A DNA stretch of 50,173 bases from Bacteroidaceae bacterium. Its GTDB lineage: Bacteria > Bacteroidota > Bacteroidia > Bacteroidales > Bacteroidaceae. The notes under the pieces were generated by a model. It did no database searches. It was not told where the DNA came from and was given only the letters and a program-made list of their open reading frames with translations. The DNA is taken from positions 1 to 50,173 of the forward strand of contig JAFZFZ010000069.1 of NCBI GenBank assembly GCA_017557005.1. Reading direction: 5' to 3'. Shown piece by piece: positions 6,958-15,215 of this stretch; the stretch's first letter is position 1, and each line of letters begins with the position of its first letter. Made by a program: the position numbers and the translations under genes.

Positions 6958-8979
6958 ATGGAATATTACGGAAACACATTGTGCATAAGCCATAACGAGC
7001 TGACTGAGTTTATCAGTGTTGGCAATCTTCAGAAGATGAGCCAGCGCGGTAAGGTCACCCGTGTTCGTCGTGGTTGTAATGACACTCCTGCGTTGTTTGC
7101 CGTTGACAGTCTGCCACTGAAGTACCGCACTGAAGTTTATCGCCGTTATCCCGATTTGAAAGAACAGGCCGAGAGTAAACCGTTTATGGACACAATTATA
7201 CCGGATGGTGAAGCGATCGTATATTACGAGTCGTACACATTGGCCGACGGCAGGCATTTGAAGCCCGAGGTGCAGCAGATATATGCTAATAACTGCGCCA
7301 TCATGAACGCCTTCCGCCGTGTGATAGAGACAAGCAACAGCCACCGGATACGCCAATCGAAACCGAAGCTCAACAAGACTGAATTTTGGAAAAAGGCTGC
7401 AGCAGCTTTGCCCCGATTGGCTGATCGCTTTCCTCACTCATTGCCCGAGAGTGAAAGACGCTTGCAACGCAAGTTTAACGAGTATTTAAATGAGGGTTAT
7501 GAGTGCTTTATCAGCGGTAAATTCTTGAACAAGAACAGCGCGAAGGTGGACAGTGACGAAAAGGAGGGTTTGCTAACCACTCTTATGGCTCACCACAACA
7601 ACCTGGACAACGCTTTTATCGCCAATGCTTACAATGCTGTAGCCGACGCAAAAGGTTGGGAGCGCATAACAGCATCGGCCGTGGGTACGTGGCGTGAAAA
7701 GACTGACTTGATTACTGCAGCAGGTAGATTGGGCGTATCGAACTTCAGGAACCACAAGAGCATGCAGGTGAAGCGTAGCAGACCGACAGCGCCATTCTTG
7801 ATGTGGACGCTCGATGGATGGGATGTGGAACTTTTGTATCAGGACACCAAGACAGACAGCCGAGGACGCAGTGTAACGACCTATCACAACAGATTGACAG
7901 TGGTTGTAGTGCTTGACCCCTGCATCAACTATCCGATAGGCTATGCCATCGGAACACATGAGACGCCAGAACTTATCACAGCAGCTTTGCGTGATGCAGC
8001 CAAGCATAGTGAGGAGCTATTCGGTGTGATGCTAAGAGCTAATCAGATTCAGTGTGACCATTATGCCATTAAGGCGATGACACCGCTCTACAACGTAATG
8101 GGTGACAAGTTGACCCCTGCCCGTGTTAAGAATGCCAAATCAAAGGCTGTAGAGCCTTATTTTGCGCACTTAAACAAGACCTACTGCAAACTGTTCAACA
8201 ACTGGAGCGGATACGGTGTAACGACAGATCCGAAGCGGCAACCCAATGCTGAGGCATTGAACAAACTGCGCCACAACTTCCCCGATGAGGCGGGTGTGAG
8301 AGAGCAGATAACCCGTATCATCATGCAAGAGCGCCACTCGAAGCTGGAGCAGCTGCGCGCGATGATGGAGTACTTGCCGGCAGAGCGCCGCTTGCCATTG
8401 AGCAGGGAGCAGTTCTTGCTGAACTTCGGTGCTGAGACAGGCTTTAAGAATGCTATCGAGGGCGGTGGATTGCGCCCGACGCTATTAGGGGTAAAACGCG
8501 ATTACGACTGCTTTGATATACGTTTCAGAGAGCATGCAGGCACCCGATGGACCGTAAAGTATGACCCGGATAACTTGGGCGAGGTGCTTGCGGTGAATGA
8601 GGACGGCACGCTGCGCTTCATGTTGCAGGAAAAGTATGTGCAACCTATGGCTCTTGCCGATCGTAGGGAGGGTGACCATGAGCAGCTGCAGCGCGTGAAT
8701 GAGTTCAACAAGCAATTGGAGGGGCATGTTACTACCCAGCTTGCACTGAAATATGAGGCGGGTGCCGAGGCTATAAGAGAGTTGCCTCAGGCTGACACGC
8801 TCCACCGCTTGCTACTATGCGACAGCAATGGGCAGCATAAGCTCCCTAAGGCACAACGACGCTTGAAGGCAGCCGAAGTGGATGCTATAGAGGTGAAGGT
8901 GGTGGATGTGCCTGTAATCCCACAGGGTGCCCCGTCGACAGACACGGACGACTATATGGACGATTATTCAATATTCTAA
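6958..8979 (+). CDS. MuA-like DDE transposase
   Basis: A 673-residue transposase that would cut the prophage ends and join them to target DNA. An N-terminal helical DNA-binding region (about 1-260) is followed by an RNase-H-like integrase core with Asp286 (TLDGWD), Asp367 (QCDHYA) and Glu399 (KAVEPYF). A beta-rich C-terminal domain follows from about residue 470. Length and gene order (HTH gene, transposase, ATPase) match the Mu family. The likely binding sites are the AAAACGAA-GTACA repeats at the prophage ends. It ends 14 bases before the ATPase gene. Confidence 0.92.
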   Translation: MEYYGNTLCISHNELTEFISVGNLQKMSQRGKVTRVRRGCNDTPALFAVDSLPLKYRTEVYRRYPDLKEQAESKPFMDTIIPDGEAIVYYESYTLADGRHLKPEVQQIYANNCAIMNAFRRVIETSNSHRIRQSKPKLNKTEFWKKAAAALPRLADRFPHSLPESERRLQRKFNEYLNEGYECFISGKFLNKNSAKVDSDEKEGLLTTLMAHHNNLDNAFIANAYNAVADAKGWERITASAVGTWREKTDLITAAGRLGVSNFRNHKSMQVKRSRPTAPFLMWTLDGWDVELLYQDTKTDSRGRSVTTYHNRLTVVVVLDPCINYPIGYAIGTHETPELITAALRDAAKHSEELFGVMLRANQIQCDHYAIKAMTPLYNVMGDKLTPARVKNAKSKAVEPYFAHLNKTYCKLFNNWSGYGVTTDPKRQPNAEALNKLRHNFPDEAGVREQITRIIMQERHSKLEQLRAMMEYLPAERRLPLSREQFLLNFGAETGFKNAIEGGGLRPTLLGVKRDYDCFDIRFREHAGTRWTVKYDPDNLGEVLAVNEDGTLRFMLQEKYVQPMALADRREGDHEQLQRVNEFNKQLEGHVTTQLALKYEAGAEAIRELPQADTLHRLLLCDSNGQHKLPKAQRRLKAAEVDAIEVKVVDVPVIPQGAPSTDTDDYMDDYSIF

Positions 8980-8993
8980 AAAACAATACTATT

Positions 8994-9839
8994 ATGCAAA
9001 AGGACGAAAGACAACAGATTGCAGGGCGCCTTAGAGAGTACTGCGCACAGAAGGGAAGCCAGAACAAGGCTGCCAACAGTTTGAATGGTGTTAGCTCTGC
9101 CACAGTGAGCAAGGTGTTATCTGGGGACTGGGACACCATCAGCGATGAGATGTGGCGCACGATAGCCTCTCAGATAGGGCATGAGACCAAAGGATGGCAA
9201 ATTGCCGAGACACGTGCGTACAAGCGTATGGCATTCTTGCTGAACAATGCGAAGACCGACAGCCTGGTGATGGCCGTAACGGGTGATGCCGGATGTGGAA
9301 AGACTGAGGCTATCAAGAACTATACGGCTGCAAACAGGAACGTGTATCACTTGTGCTGTTCGGAGTACTGGAATAGACGCACATTCATGGGCAAGCTGCT
9401 ACAATGTATGGGTATAGACTACACCGGCTCAACCGTGAGCGACATGATGGATGACATCATCGACAACCTGAAGCGTAAGGAGTCGCCCCTTATCGTGCTT
9501 GATGAGGCGGACAAGCTGACTGACCAGGTGTTTTACTTTTTCATAAGCCTATACAATCAACTGGAGGATCATTGCGGCATTATCCTATGCGCCACGAACT
9601 ACCTTGAAAAGCGTATCAAGAAGGGTTTGCGCACGAAGCGTAAGGGCTACGAAGAGATATACAGCCGTATGGGCCGTAAGTTCGTGGAACTGCAGGTGGT
9701 GAACAGCGAGGATGTGGCAGCCGTGTGTATGGCTAACGGGGTTAGTGATGTGAAGGCAATAAACCGCATTGTGGAAGATTGTGATTGCGACTTGCGCCGC
9801 GTGAAGCGTGCCGTGTGGGCAATGCAGAAAGGAGCTTAG
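8994..9839 (+). CDS. MuB-like target-selection AAA ATPase
   Basis: A 281-residue protein with an N-terminal Cro-like HTH (about residues 8-50, VSSATVSKVLSG) and an AAA domain. Walker A is GDAGCGKT (97-104); Walker B is LIVLDEAD with Asp170-Glu171. This is the domain order of MuB, which coats target DNA, delivers it to the transposase and gives target immunity. It follows the transposase directly in the early operon and is separated by a few bases from the next P-loop gene. Confidence 0.9.
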   Translation: MQKDERQQIAGRLREYCAQKGSQNKAANSLNGVSSATVSKVLSGDWDTISDEMWRTIASQIGHETKGWQIAETRAYKRMAFLLNNAKTDSLVMAVTGDAGCGKTEAIKNYTAANRNVYHLCCSEYWNRRTFMGKLLQCMGIDYTGSTVSDMMDDIIDNLKRKESPLIVLDEADKLTDQVFYFFISLYNQLEDHCGIILCATNYLEKRIKKGLRTKRKGYEEIYSRMGRKFVELQVVNSEDVAAVCMANGVSDVKAINRIVEDCDCDLRRVKRAVWAMQKGA

Positions 9840-9844
9840 TGACT

Positions 9845-10483
9845 ATGGGACGCGCGATAAGCAATAAGAATGTGCTGACTGCCAAGTTTGAGGTTGCCGA
9901 GTTTGACGGGGATTTTCTCGCCAGTTTCGGTAAGCCCGAACTGCGTGGTGCCTGGTTAATCTACGGAGGCAGTGGCAGTGGCAAAACGACTTTCGTGATG
10001 CAGGTGTGCAAATACCTTACCCGCTTCCGTCGCGTCGCTTACAACAGCCTTGAACAGGGCTTGTCGCTGTCTCTGCAAAAGGCTTGGGAACGTGTAGGAA
10101 TGGAAGAGGTGGGAAGTAAGATCATCCTGCTGAATAAAGAGAGCCTGAAAGATTTGCGATGTCGCCTGCAGAAGAAGCAGAGCCCCGATGTGGTGGTGGT
10201 TGACAGTGTGCAGTATTGGCACGGCTTCAAATGGAGCGACTTCACCAATCTCAAAGACGATTTCCCTGAAAAGCTCTTCATTTTTGTCAGTCACGAGAAG
10301 GCTGGTCAGCCCGATGGTAAGATGGCGCAGAAGATTCGCTATGACAGTGAGGTCAAAATCCGAGTTGAGGGATACAAGGCATTCTTTACCACACGCTATG
10401 AGGTAGCGGAACTTGGGGAAGGCGGCGCGGACTTCGTCATCTGGGAGCAGGGTGCACAAGACTACTGGATTAACTCTTTATAA
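9845..10483 (+). CDS. RecA-like P-loop ATPase
   Basis: A 212-residue RecA/RadA-type ATPase core. Walker A is GGSGSGKTT near residue 40 and Walker B is the hydrophobic strand DVVVVDSVQYW. The ATG at 9845 just after the MuB stop is preferred over an in-frame start 20 residues earlier that would overlap MuB extensively. Such short RecA-like proteins are common in early regions of Bacteroidales transposable phages; roles in recombination or replication are plausible but unproven here. Confidence 0.75.
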   Translation: MGRAISNKNVLTAKFEVAEFDGDFLASFGKPELRGAWLIYGGSGSGKTTFVMQVCKYLTRFRRVAYNSLEQGLSLSLQKAWERVGMEEVGSKIILLNKESLKDLRCRLQKKQSPDVVVVDSVQYWHGFKWSDFTNLKDDFPEKLFIFVSHEKAGQPDGKMAQKIRYDSEVKIRVEGYKAFFTTRYEVAELGEGGADFVIWEQGAQDYWINSL

Positions 10484-10506
10484 TGGACATATAAAAACAT
10501 AATGTT

Positions 10507-10986
10507 ATGGTAGAGAACAGAACAATGGACAGCATCCATAGGGGTGTATTAAAGAAGTTTCATACACTATGCAGTGTGCTTGGCTTGTCGGACGATGAGA
10601 AACGTGCCATCGTGAGGAGCTACGGCGTGGATAGCAGCCGGGATATGGACACGCACGACCTGATTAATGTGTGTGCCAGCCTATCGGACCAAGCAAACAA
10701 GAAGAATGGCGCTGGCGAACTTGACAAGCTCCGTAAACGCGTGATGGCATCCATAGGTAGCTACCTTCGCAGCATGGGCAAGGAGAGTAACACGAGTATA
10801 ATCAAAGGCGTGGCGTGCCGTGCTACGGGTTACAAAGAGTTCAACAAGATACCCCGTGAGAGATTGAGAAACCTTGTTGCTACCTTCAACAATAAGGTGA
10901 AGGATGCACAGGGGGTGAATGAGGTAATAGCTTCGATGATGATGCAGGGTGTGATGAGTGATAGAGCAACACGCTATGAGGCGTGA
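10507..10986 (+). CDS. GemA/gp16-like regulatory protein
   Basis: A 159-residue protein. The N-terminal half (KKFHTLCSVLGLSDDEKRA, then SYGVDSSRDM, then a helical segment) resembles the DUF1018 GemA family of Mu (gp16), which modulates host gene expression and supercoiling during Mu growth. The C-terminal half is basic and helical. Position in the early operon between the ATPases and Gam fits Mu gene order. The assignment rests on remembered motif spacing. Confidence 0.5.
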   Translation: MVENRTMDSIHRGVLKKFHTLCSVLGLSDDEKRAIVRSYGVDSSRDMDTHDLINVCASLSDQANKKNGAGELDKLRKRVMASIGSYLRSMGKESNTSIIKGVACRATGYKEFNKIPRERLRNLVATFNNKVKDAQGVNEVIASMMMQGVMSDRATRYEA

Positions 10987-11024
10987 CCGTATAAGCGTTT
11001 AACTATTTAATTCAAGTTGAAAGT

Positions 11025-11186
11025 ATGAACAAAATTGCAATGAACAACATCCAGCGTGCGGTGAGAGAGAACACCTGCGAGATGGGAACCGAGGAGTATG
11101 CCTCATTCATGCGTACACTCGCGGAATGGGTAACCTCACAGGCAGATATGGCAGAGTATGCCGAATGCCCGGACATGGAAGACTGA
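11025..11186 (+). CDS. Small early protein, 53 residues
   Basis: ATG at 11025 to TGA at 11184-11186. The acidic C-terminus (AEYAECPDMED) and compact helical sequence have no known motif. It lies in line with the early operon, 38 bases after the GemA-like gene and 60 before Gam, in an otherwise empty gap, which supports it being real. Confidence 0.5.
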   Translation: MNKIAMNNIQRAVRENTCEMGTEEYASFMRTLAEWVTSQADMAEYAECPDMED

Positions 11187-11246
11187 ACACTATTTAATAA
11201 CCCGTTAAACAGCCTTGAAACGGCTTTTAACACAAACAAAACAACT
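11187..11246 (+). promoter_or_regulatory. GTTAA/TTAAC stem-loop before gam
   Basis: GTTAA-AC-AGCC, a 7-base loop, then GGCT-TT-TAAC (about 11203-11231) can fold just upstream of the Gam start. Similar TTAAACAG-type motifs recur elsewhere in the prophage. Regulatory function is inferred only. Confidence 0.35.
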
Positions 11247-11765
11247 ATGGCAAAAAGAGAGAAAAAGACAATTATCACAGGTGTAACCCGTGAAGTGGCC
11301 GACGAAGCGTTGGCAATGTATGCAATGGCAGAGGCCCAGTCTGCGAAGATCGCAGCAGACATCGAACTGCAGTGTGTACGGATTAGGGAAAAGTATGCAG
11401 ACAAACTTGCAGAGTTGGAGAGTCAAAAGGCCTCGGCATTTGACACCTTGCAAGCGTATGCGAGTGAGAACAAAGGCGAGTTGTTCGTAAAGAAAAAGAG
11501 CCTCGACATGGTGCATGGAACCATCGGTTTCCGCACCGGGACACCGAAGTTGAAGACCTTGAAGGGCTTTACCTGGGCCAGTGCATTGCAGCTCGTGCGT
11601 GAGTTCCTTCCCGGCTATATCAGAACTACCGAGGAGATCACCAAAGACAAGCTGCTTGCCGATCGTGACGTGGAAGGTATGTTTGATAACATGAGCCGTT
11701 GCGGTATCCAGGTCGTTCAAGATGAGACATTCTTTGTTGAACCTAAAAAAGAGGAGGTAATCTGA
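11247..11765 (+). CDS. Mu Gam-like host-nuclease inhibitor
   Basis: A 172-residue protein of the Mu Gam family. A long N-terminal helix pair (about residues 12-75, rich in Ala/Glu/Lys) is followed by the conserved beta-rich GTIGFRTGTPKLKTLKG (about 90-106) and a C-terminal helical part. Gam binds double-stranded DNA ends and protects linear phage DNA from RecBCD-type exonucleases; it is a relative of Ku. It is 2 bases from the next gene, in the usual position after the transposition genes. Confidence 0.85.
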   Translation: MAKREKKTIITGVTREVADEALAMYAMAEAQSAKIAADIELQCVRIREKYADKLAELESQKASAFDTLQAYASENKGELFVKKKSLDMVHGTIGFRTGTPKLKTLKGFTWASALQLVREFLPGYIRTTEEITKDKLLADRDVEGMFDNMSRCGIQVVQDETFFVEPKKEEVI

Positions 11766-11766
11766 T

Positions 11767-11988
11767 ATGGAAAGGCGTGAACAGAAGATTTTCCAAAGAC
11801 AGAATCGCAGTGTAGAGGTATGTGGCAAATGCGGTGGTGAGGGTAAAATCCTTGTATGGCCTGAGGGCGACCTTTGGAAACAAGAAGAGCCGACGTTGGA
11901 GGTGTGTCCTCTGTGTGAGGGGTCGGGGCTGTTGCGTAAGACCGTGACAATAACCACAGACCTATCGCCCTTCAGGAGGGAGGAATAA
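11767..11988 (+). CDS. Small DnaJ-type zinc-finger protein
   Basis: A 73-residue protein with two CxxC knuckles, Cys19/Cys22 (CGKCGGEG) and Cys47/Cys50 (CPLCEGSG). These are the CxxCxGxG repeats of DnaJ zinc centres. It is common as a single-domain protein in phage early regions; the role is unknown. It begins directly after gam and is likely translationally coupled. Confidence 0.7.
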   Translation: MERREQKIFQRQNRSVEVCGKCGGEGKILVWPEGDLWKQEEPTLEVCPLCEGSGLLRKTVTITTDLSPFRREE

Positions 11989-12075
11989 AAAAAGCTGCGC
12001 CAGCTCCGTCTGCCACAGAACCAGCGCAAGGCCTTGATGTAAAAGGACATTGCAAAGGTATAATAATTTTGGCAG

Positions 12076-12336
12076 ATGGAGAAACATAAGCACCACAAAA
12101 GTACATTAGCGCGTGTAAAAGCCATAAGAGCAATTACAGAACTGCATTATGAGGCAGGGAACAACCAGCGGTGTTACAAGCAAGTGTGGCGACACCATGT
12201 TTTCCCCATATATGGATGCTGCTATCGAACGTACCTGAACTATTTGGGAATACCGACGGCCCCATCGAACCCTAAATCAGACATAAGACAGTTGAGTCTC
12301 TTTGACTTTGATGGCAATAGCCCTGCAATGAAATAG
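12076..12336 (+). CDS. Small basic early protein of unknown function
   Basis: An 86-residue, His/Lys/Arg-rich protein (starting MEKHKHHKSTLARVKAIRA). The middle part CYKQVWRHHVFPIYGCCYRTYLNYLG looks like a compact nucleic-acid-binding fold, but I cannot name it. It is the last gene of the rightward early operon. Its stop codon lies in the loop of the terminator at 12316-12349. Confidence 0.65.
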   Translation: MEKHKHHKSTLARVKAIRAITELHYEAGNNQRCYKQVWRHHVFPIYGCCYRTYLNYLGIPTAPSNPKSDIRQLSLFDFDGNSPAMK

Positions 12337-12349
12337 TTGCAGGGCTATT
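12316..12349 (+). terminator. Terminator at end of early operon
   Basis: A 13-bp perfect stem AATAGCCCTGCAA / TTGCAGGGCTATT with an 8-base loop, followed by CTTTT. It separates the rightward early operon from the convergent, leftward head operon. Confidence 0.85.
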
Positions 12350-12364
12350 CTTTTAGCTCACTTT

Positions 12365-12850
12365 TCAACCTTCCAATGTGAGCTTATCAATGGAGGCCTG
12401 ATGCAATGTGCTGAGCATGGCACTTGTATCCTGGACACGTGTGATGTAGCGCTCAACACTCTCGATAAGCTCTGTATGGTCGTGGTTAGTGGCTGATGTG
12501 GTGAGCATGAAGCTCGCAAAGTTGTTGCCATTGAGCCCTTGCATGGCAGCATTGACCTTGTTGATCAATCTGAGAAAAGCGAGTGCGTCGTGTTGCCTTT
12601 TGTCGGTGTGCCCGTTGTATGGTATCGAATCTGTGACGATGTGAAGGCACACGGCAACATCGGCCATGCGTGCCCTGTTCTGCTGCTGTCTCCACTCGAT
12701 AGTTTCAAATTCGACGAATACTGAAGGGCGAGGCCATACAGCTCCACCTGAAAGAACAGCGACGTTATTGTTCCATAGGTCGATGTGCTTAATCTCCGGT
12801 ACCTGCGTGGAGATCCTATTGCAAATAGCTTCGTAAATGGTAAGTCTCAT
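12365..12850 (-). CDS. Putative tail terminator/completion protein
   Basis: A 161-residue protein. Its start (RLTIYEAICNRISTQVPEIKHIDLWNNN) and mixed alpha/beta middle (RPSVFVEFETIEW, VAVCLHIVTDS) look like the small tail-completion/terminator proteins that cap the tail tube (Mu gp37/lambda gpU-type role). It is the last gene of the leftward head operon and overlaps the gpG-like gene by 4 bases (ATGA), so the two are translationally coupled. The identification is by position and pattern. Confidence 0.5.
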   Translation of the reverse strand: MRLTIYEAICNRISTQVPEIKHIDLWNNNVAVLSGGAVWPRPSVFVEFETIEWRQQQNRARMADVAVCLHIVTDSIPYNGHTDKRQHDALAFLRLINKVNAAMQGLNGNNFASFMLTTSATNHDHTELIESVERYITRVQDTSAMLSTLHQASIDKLTLEG

Positions 12851-13314
12851 TGCTTAAATAGTCCGTTAAGTTGAATGTTATAGTTTTTGAGGTTATCGGA
12901 AATAACCTTTTTGATAATGTCTTGTGTGTGCTTGCCGTCGCCGATAAATTGGCGTTGGGGCATCTTGAAATGACGCATGTGGGCTTTTACCTGGTGGGTG
13001 TTGCCTTTTTTACCCCGGCGGACGTGAGCCTTAACGTGTTTGGACCCTATGCCGCCCTCGTTGTGTATGGATGCGTAAGGAACTGCAGAGGTGAACCGCA
13101 CCCCATTACCCCTTACTTCGCTGCGGATGGAGCGTCGCAAGGTGCCTGTAACCAACAACAATGAGCCTTTGGCGTTGGGGTCGGCACGTTTTTTCCAATG
13201 ATTGGTGAAAAAGGCTTTGCGTTCAAAGTTCTTATCGAACTCCTCGGTGAGCTCGACACGCATATCGGAAAGGATGTTGCGTTTGAGCTGTTCGCTGTCT
13301 AAAAAATCGGCCAT
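12847..13314 (-). CDS. Mu gpG-like virion morphogenesis protein
   Basis: A 155-residue protein. The start MADFLDSEQL at 13314 is chosen because the upstream in-frame extension is AT-rich leader. The core TGTLRRSIRSEVRGNGVRF, then PYASIHNEGG, then a basic stretch, then FKMPQRQFIG is the classic phage virion morphogenesis (gpG/HK97 gp10-type) pattern. It probably joins head and tail. It sits between the inverted mini-gene at 13376 and the tail terminator. Confidence 0.8.
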   Translation of the reverse strand: MADFLDSEQLKRNILSDMRVELTEEFDKNFERKAFFTNHWKKRADPNAKGSLLLVTGTLRRSIRSEVRGNGVRFTSAVPYASIHNEGGIGSKHVKAHVRRGKKGNTHQVKAHMRHFKMPQRQFIGDGKHTQDIIKKVISDNLKNYNIQLNGLFKQ

Positions 13315-13339
13315 TGTGTTGTTTTTTAGTTGGTAAATA

Positions 13340-13369
13340 TTTGTTTTAGAAATAAATTTTGTAATTTTG
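13340..13369 (+). promoter_or_regulatory. Rightward promoter of the inverted mini-gene
   Basis: TTTG at 13340-13343, 18 bases, TAATTTTG at 13362-13369. The ATG lies only 6 bases after the -7 box, so the transcript would be nearly leaderless. Transcription would run against the surrounding head operon. Confidence 0.6.
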
Positions 13370-13375
13370 TGGCGT

Positions 13376-13612
13376 ATGGCAAAGACTATCGACAAACAAG
13401 TAGCTCGTCCTTATCTCTGTGAGGATTGTAAGTATTTTATCTCAGGCTTGAAATGTAAGGCCTTTGATATTATTCCTTTGGAGATTTTTGATGATCCAGA
13501 GGCCCATACTTACGTCGTTCCAGGACAAAATGGGGATTATACCTTCGAGACCGACAAGCCTCGCGACACCATGCGTGTTTATGGTGAGGACACCCCAGAA
13601 CTTGGGGAGTGA
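13376..13612 (+). CDS. Inverted small Cys-containing protein beside MuF toxin-like domain
   Basis: A 78-residue protein starting MAKTIDKQ (ATG at 13376). It has the conserved-looking pattern YLCEDCKYF, then KCKAF, then PLEIF, HTYVVPGQNGDY and a short acidic end. Similar short CxxC-type proteins occur near phage portal/MuF genes. It is transcribed opposite to the head operon from its own promoter and its 3' end overlaps the 3' end of the MuF fusion gene by 34 bases. Being independently expressed next to a metallopeptidase-tailed MuF suggests an immunity or lysogenic-conversion role; this is inference. Confidence 0.6.
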   Translation: MAKTIDKQVARPYLCEDCKYFISGLKCKAFDIIPLEIFDDPEAHTYVVPGQNGDYTFETDKPRDTMRVYGEDTPELGE

Positions 13613-15201
13613 TATTTTTCTGAATATAGTTTTTTTATTAACATACCCACCGCTGCCGCTATTGGTCGCGGTGTTTCGTTGTTAAGGTATTCAGACCATG
13701 CTTCTGCTATAAATTCTGCATGATTTTGGTACCCATAAGCCGATAGATTCTCTGTCACGTAATCTTTCCCCTTGGCATGTTCTTGGTAGATCTTCAAAAA
13801 ATCAGAATGGGAGCGAAGCCCAAGTAGTCGGTCAATTTCATGTCCTAACTCATGATCGAACACAGCTTTAAGTGTACCGCAACCAATGGGGTGCCACTTG
13901 CCCCTAACATCATTGGCTAGCGCATTATCAATTTTCTCCCCTGCCCACGAAGTGTTGAAGGCAATTCCACTCAGCCCTAAATCCTTAGCAGCTCCATGTG
14001 AATAGGCATAGCAGTTTTTGCATCCAGCCACCTTGCGAGCCCATGACGCAGCCCACTTGCGCAAAGAATCTTCGCTCATGTTGGGATACTTACTCTTGTA
14101 TTCTTCGTATTTCGCCTCAGTAAGCAGTTGAACACGCCCTCGAATCGTGCCTACAAAAAGTGTTTCCTTCTTGATTTCTGGGAAACGTTGAAAATGCTCC
14201 TCAACGCTTCTGAAGATAGACTCGATTTGCGCCATGTTCTTACCTGTAAACCCAGCCAATGAGCAATTGACTCCAAGCTTATCACGGAAGAATTGCTCAG
14301 CTTCTTTTACTGTCTTAGGGGTCCACTCGACAAGAATGCAGCCATCTATAGCCTTTTTAACCTCAATGGGTGCCTTTTTATATGGGTGCTTTGGTGGGAA
14401 TAGCTCCATCGTCTTGCCCGGATTGTATCGGAACATCTTTTGCTTTACTCCATCGGTACAGTTGTCGCCTCTGAGCATAGCCATAGCAGGGTCAGATGTG
14501 GGGTATTTGCCTTTTCTGACCTGTGCAACGGTGCATCTGCAATTCCAGCCATTGGGCGGGAAATACTTATCCCAAAATGGGTCTGAAGGTGGCAATGTGG
14601 TACCATTGAGCAGGGCGTGTTCCTCTCGTACCTTACCATCGTTGGCCGTACGATACTGCAAATCGTACCGGTCGCCATCCTGCTCGAAGTCGTGCCACTT
14701 GGCCGCCATCAAAGAAGAGCCCACAGCGTGGTTATATTCTGCGTAGAGATAATGATGGTTGTACGTCTGATTAATCTTCCGGACATCGTTTAAGAAGTCG
14801 CCAAACGGCTTTATATCGCCTTTCTCGGTAACCATGGACAGCCCGATCTCTCGCATAGAGTGGAACGTCTTGAAACCAGAGAATACAAAGGCGTTATTTT
14901 CGAGAGCATAACGCACCGTTTCGGGTACTTCGTGAGGTAGACCGCTATCAATGGCCATGCTGATCACACGCAGGGTCTCGTTTATGAGGTCCCTTGCAGC
15001 CTGGTCAGTGAGCAATGAGAGATCAAAGCCCCCATTTTCATACACCAATGATGCTATTGCCTCGAAGAGTGAATCATCAAACTCAAAAGGTTCTTTCCTG
15101 TCTTCGAGCTGCAGGATGTCATCCTGGTATAATGTCTGCAATGCGGTGTTGAACGCCCCGTACTGGCTGCGTCTAAACTCTGTATCCTGGCGCTGCCCCA
15201 C
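13579..15201 (-). CDS. MuF minor head protein fused to a zinc metallopeptidase-like domain
   Basis: A 540-residue protein. Residues about 100-235 are the phage head morphogenesis (MuF/SPP1 gp7) domain, ending in the signature FPPNGWNCRCTVAQV. The C-terminal ~200 residues carry HELGH (His450, Glu451, His454) and a downstream acidic motif AEFIAEAWSEY (Glu496/Glu500), a zincin-type active site. A Cys pair (GCKNCYAY) precedes it. MuF proteins enter the head with DNA and are often fused to toxin domains, so this domain may act in the infected cell or on capsid proteins. It directly follows the portal gene. Confidence 0.85.
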   Translation of the reverse strand: MGQRQDTEFRRSQYGAFNTALQTLYQDDILQLEDRKEPFEFDDSLFEAIASLVYENGGFDLSLLTDQAARDLINETLRVISMAIDSGLPHEVPETVRYALENNAFVFSGFKTFHSMREIGLSMVTEKGDIKPFGDFLNDVRKINQTYNHHYLYAEYNHAVGSSLMAAKWHDFEQDGDRYDLQYRTANDGKVREEHALLNGTTLPPSDPFWDKYFPPNGWNCRCTVAQVRKGKYPTSDPAMAMLRGDNCTDGVKQKMFRYNPGKTMELFPPKHPYKKAPIEVKKAIDGCILVEWTPKTVKEAEQFFRDKLGVNCSLAGFTGKNMAQIESIFRSVEEHFQRFPEIKKETLFVGTIRGRVQLLTEAKYEEYKSKYPNMSEDSLRKWAASWARKVAGCKNCYAYSHGAAKDLGLSGIAFNTSWAGEKIDNALANDVRGKWHPIGCGTLKAVFDHELGHEIDRLLGLRSHSDFLKIYQEHAKGKDYVTENLSAYGYQNHAEFIAEAWSEYLNNETPRPIAAAVGMLIKKLYSEKYHSPSSGVSSP

Positions 15202-15215
15202 GCCGTTGGTGGGGC

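Noticed and set aside
12064..12071. TAATTTTG as a promoter for the 86-residue early gene
   Set aside because: No -33 element at a suitable distance, and the gene fits as the last member of the early operon.
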